Below the pieces are notes generated by a model, which had not been told where the DNA came from, did not search any database, and worked only from the letters and a program-made list of their open reading frames with translations. The position numbers and the translations under genes were made by a program. Positions 7,185-7,871 of a stretch of DNA of 7,871 nucleotides are shown piece after piece. How positions within the stretch are numbered: the stretch's first letter is position 1; every line of letters begins with the position of its first letter. The DNA comes from Bacteroidota bacterium. GTDB taxonomy: Bacteria; Bacteroidota; Bacteroidia; Bacteroidales; Paludibacteraceae. The stretch is taken from positions 1-7,871 of the forward strand of contig JAFNAU010000119.1 in NCBI GenBank assembly GCA_017860335.1, written 5' to 3'.

Positions 7185-7871
7185 TTAAAGAGTTAATGTT
7201 GAGATTTTGACTGTCCCTGTTGTGAACGACTTTTTTAACGTTCCGCCGCCATAGGTTCCTCCGGTACAATATCCACCTGTTACAGTTCCACCGGTATATA
7301 TGGAATATTTTGTGCTTGTTTTCATGTCGGGGGATGAAAGATGAAAGTTGTAGTAGGTCTGTGGCGTTTTAAAGGTTCCGATTACAATGCCGCTTGCATC
7401 CTTAATCTGTATAAAACCCGATGTTGTTGATACTGCTGATGAACTTTTCAGATTGACACCCACCTGCGAGGTACCTGAAACTATTTCGAACATCTGAGAA
7501 TGCATACATCCGCCGAAAAGCAAACCACCGTTAATGGCAATGCTTCCGTTTGCATCAATATCTTCATTGGTGTTGTTCGAAGGGTCAAAATCTACGAGTA
7601 TTCCACCAGTCATGAATATTGAACCATTGCTGTCAATGGCATCGCCGCTGCTTGCAATAGTAGTTAGAACTCCGCCTTTCATATACAAGTAACTGCCATC
7701 GTTGCTTTCGGTTCCCCCTGTCTGGGTGCTTGCAGTTGTGTTAATACCGTCATCTGAAGCTGTGATATACATATTGCCTCCGTTCATGTTAATTGTTTTG
7801 GCTTCAACACCTTCGGTGGAATTTGACATGGTGGTTGTTTCACCGTTAATGGTTATTGTAGTTTCAGAGTT
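7185..7871 (-). CDS. Second Cthe_2159/DUF4353 beta-helix protein, 5' part beyond the window
   Basis: The frame is open to the right edge, so only the C-terminal 228 residues are visible; the internal ATG at 7829 is unlikely to be the start because the same repeat pattern continues upstream of it (for example TITINGETTT). At least four beta-helix coils are seen, with turns such as DDGINTT, SGDAIDSNG and NEDIDANG, each followed by a strand ending in GG. The C-terminal block (SSPDMKTSTKYSIYTGGT, then GGTYGGGTLKKSF) aligns by eye with the end of the 3439-4938 lipoprotein, so the two are paralogs. Two Cys residues in the visible part (GGCMHS and GGYCTGG) have no counterpart in the same block of the paralog. 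It lies upstream of the VTC gene in the same direction. Signal peptide and anchor type cannot be judged. Inferred role: secreted or surface polymer-binding protein. Confidence 0.85.
   Translation of the reverse strand, partial: NSETTITINGETTTMSNSTEGVEAKTINMNGGNMYITASDDGINTTASTQTGGTESNDGSYLYMKGGVLTTIASSGDAIDSNGSIFMTGGILVDFDPSNNTNEDIDANGSIAINGGLLFGGCMHSQMFEIVSGTSQVGVNLKSSSAVSTTSGFIQIKDASGIVIGTFKTPQTYYNFHLSSPDMKTSTKYSIYTGGTVTGGYCTGGTYGGGTLKKSFTTGTVKISTLTL

Noticed and set aside
7827..7829. ATG at 7829 as the true start of the right-hand beta-helix gene
   Set aside because: The frame stays open to the window edge and the upstream residues continue the same beta-strand/turn pattern; no signal peptide follows this Met.

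Overview
The window looks like a chromosomal segment of a Bacteroidota bacterium, probably Bacteroidales or a close relative. The basis is a Bacteroidales-type PNPase, moderate-to-low GC content, absence of Shine-Dalgarno sequences at most starts, TAnnTTTG-type -7 promoter elements upstream of pnp and of the VTC gene, and the protein families present. All six recognised genes lie on the minus strand, so transcription runs from right to left.

Left part (1-1980): the first 660 codons of pnp (polynucleotide phosphorylase), cut by the window edge inside the C-terminal S1 domain. Its start is preceded by a good -7 element. Next (2186-3217) is a monocistronic lipoprotein gene encoding a Tyr-rich N-terminal domain and a long Thr/Asn/Arg/Ser-rich tail. 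A strong intrinsic terminator (2125-2159) separates it from pnp.

Right part (3439-7871) is an envelope-associated cluster. In transcription order it holds: a partial secreted beta-helix protein of the Cthe_2159/DUF4353 type (7185 to beyond 7871); a stand-alone VTC-domain protein (polyphosphate polymerase fold, 6289-6996); a DUF4956 integral membrane protein (5696-6301); a DUF2490 outer-membrane beta-barrel-like protein (4989-5696); and a second, full-length DUF4353 beta-helix lipoprotein (3439-4938). The three middle genes overlap (13 bp and 1 bp) and the last follows after 50 bp, so the four genes from 6996 to 3439 are very likely one operon. It probably starts at a promoter near 7074-7081 and ends at a hairpin at 3376-3412.

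Inferred working model: the cytosolic VTC domain makes, or acts on, a polyanion such as polyphosphate. DUF4956 supplies the membrane partner that the eukaryotic VTC complex carries in its own transmembrane domains. DUF2490 and the two beta-helix proteins would act at the outer membrane or cell surface. VTC-DUF4956 neighbourhoods are familiar in bacteria, but their product and the role of the surface proteins are not settled. This is the most interesting part of the window. No RNA gene, mobile element, CRISPR array or tRNA was seen, and no gene-free stretch exceeds about 220 bases.
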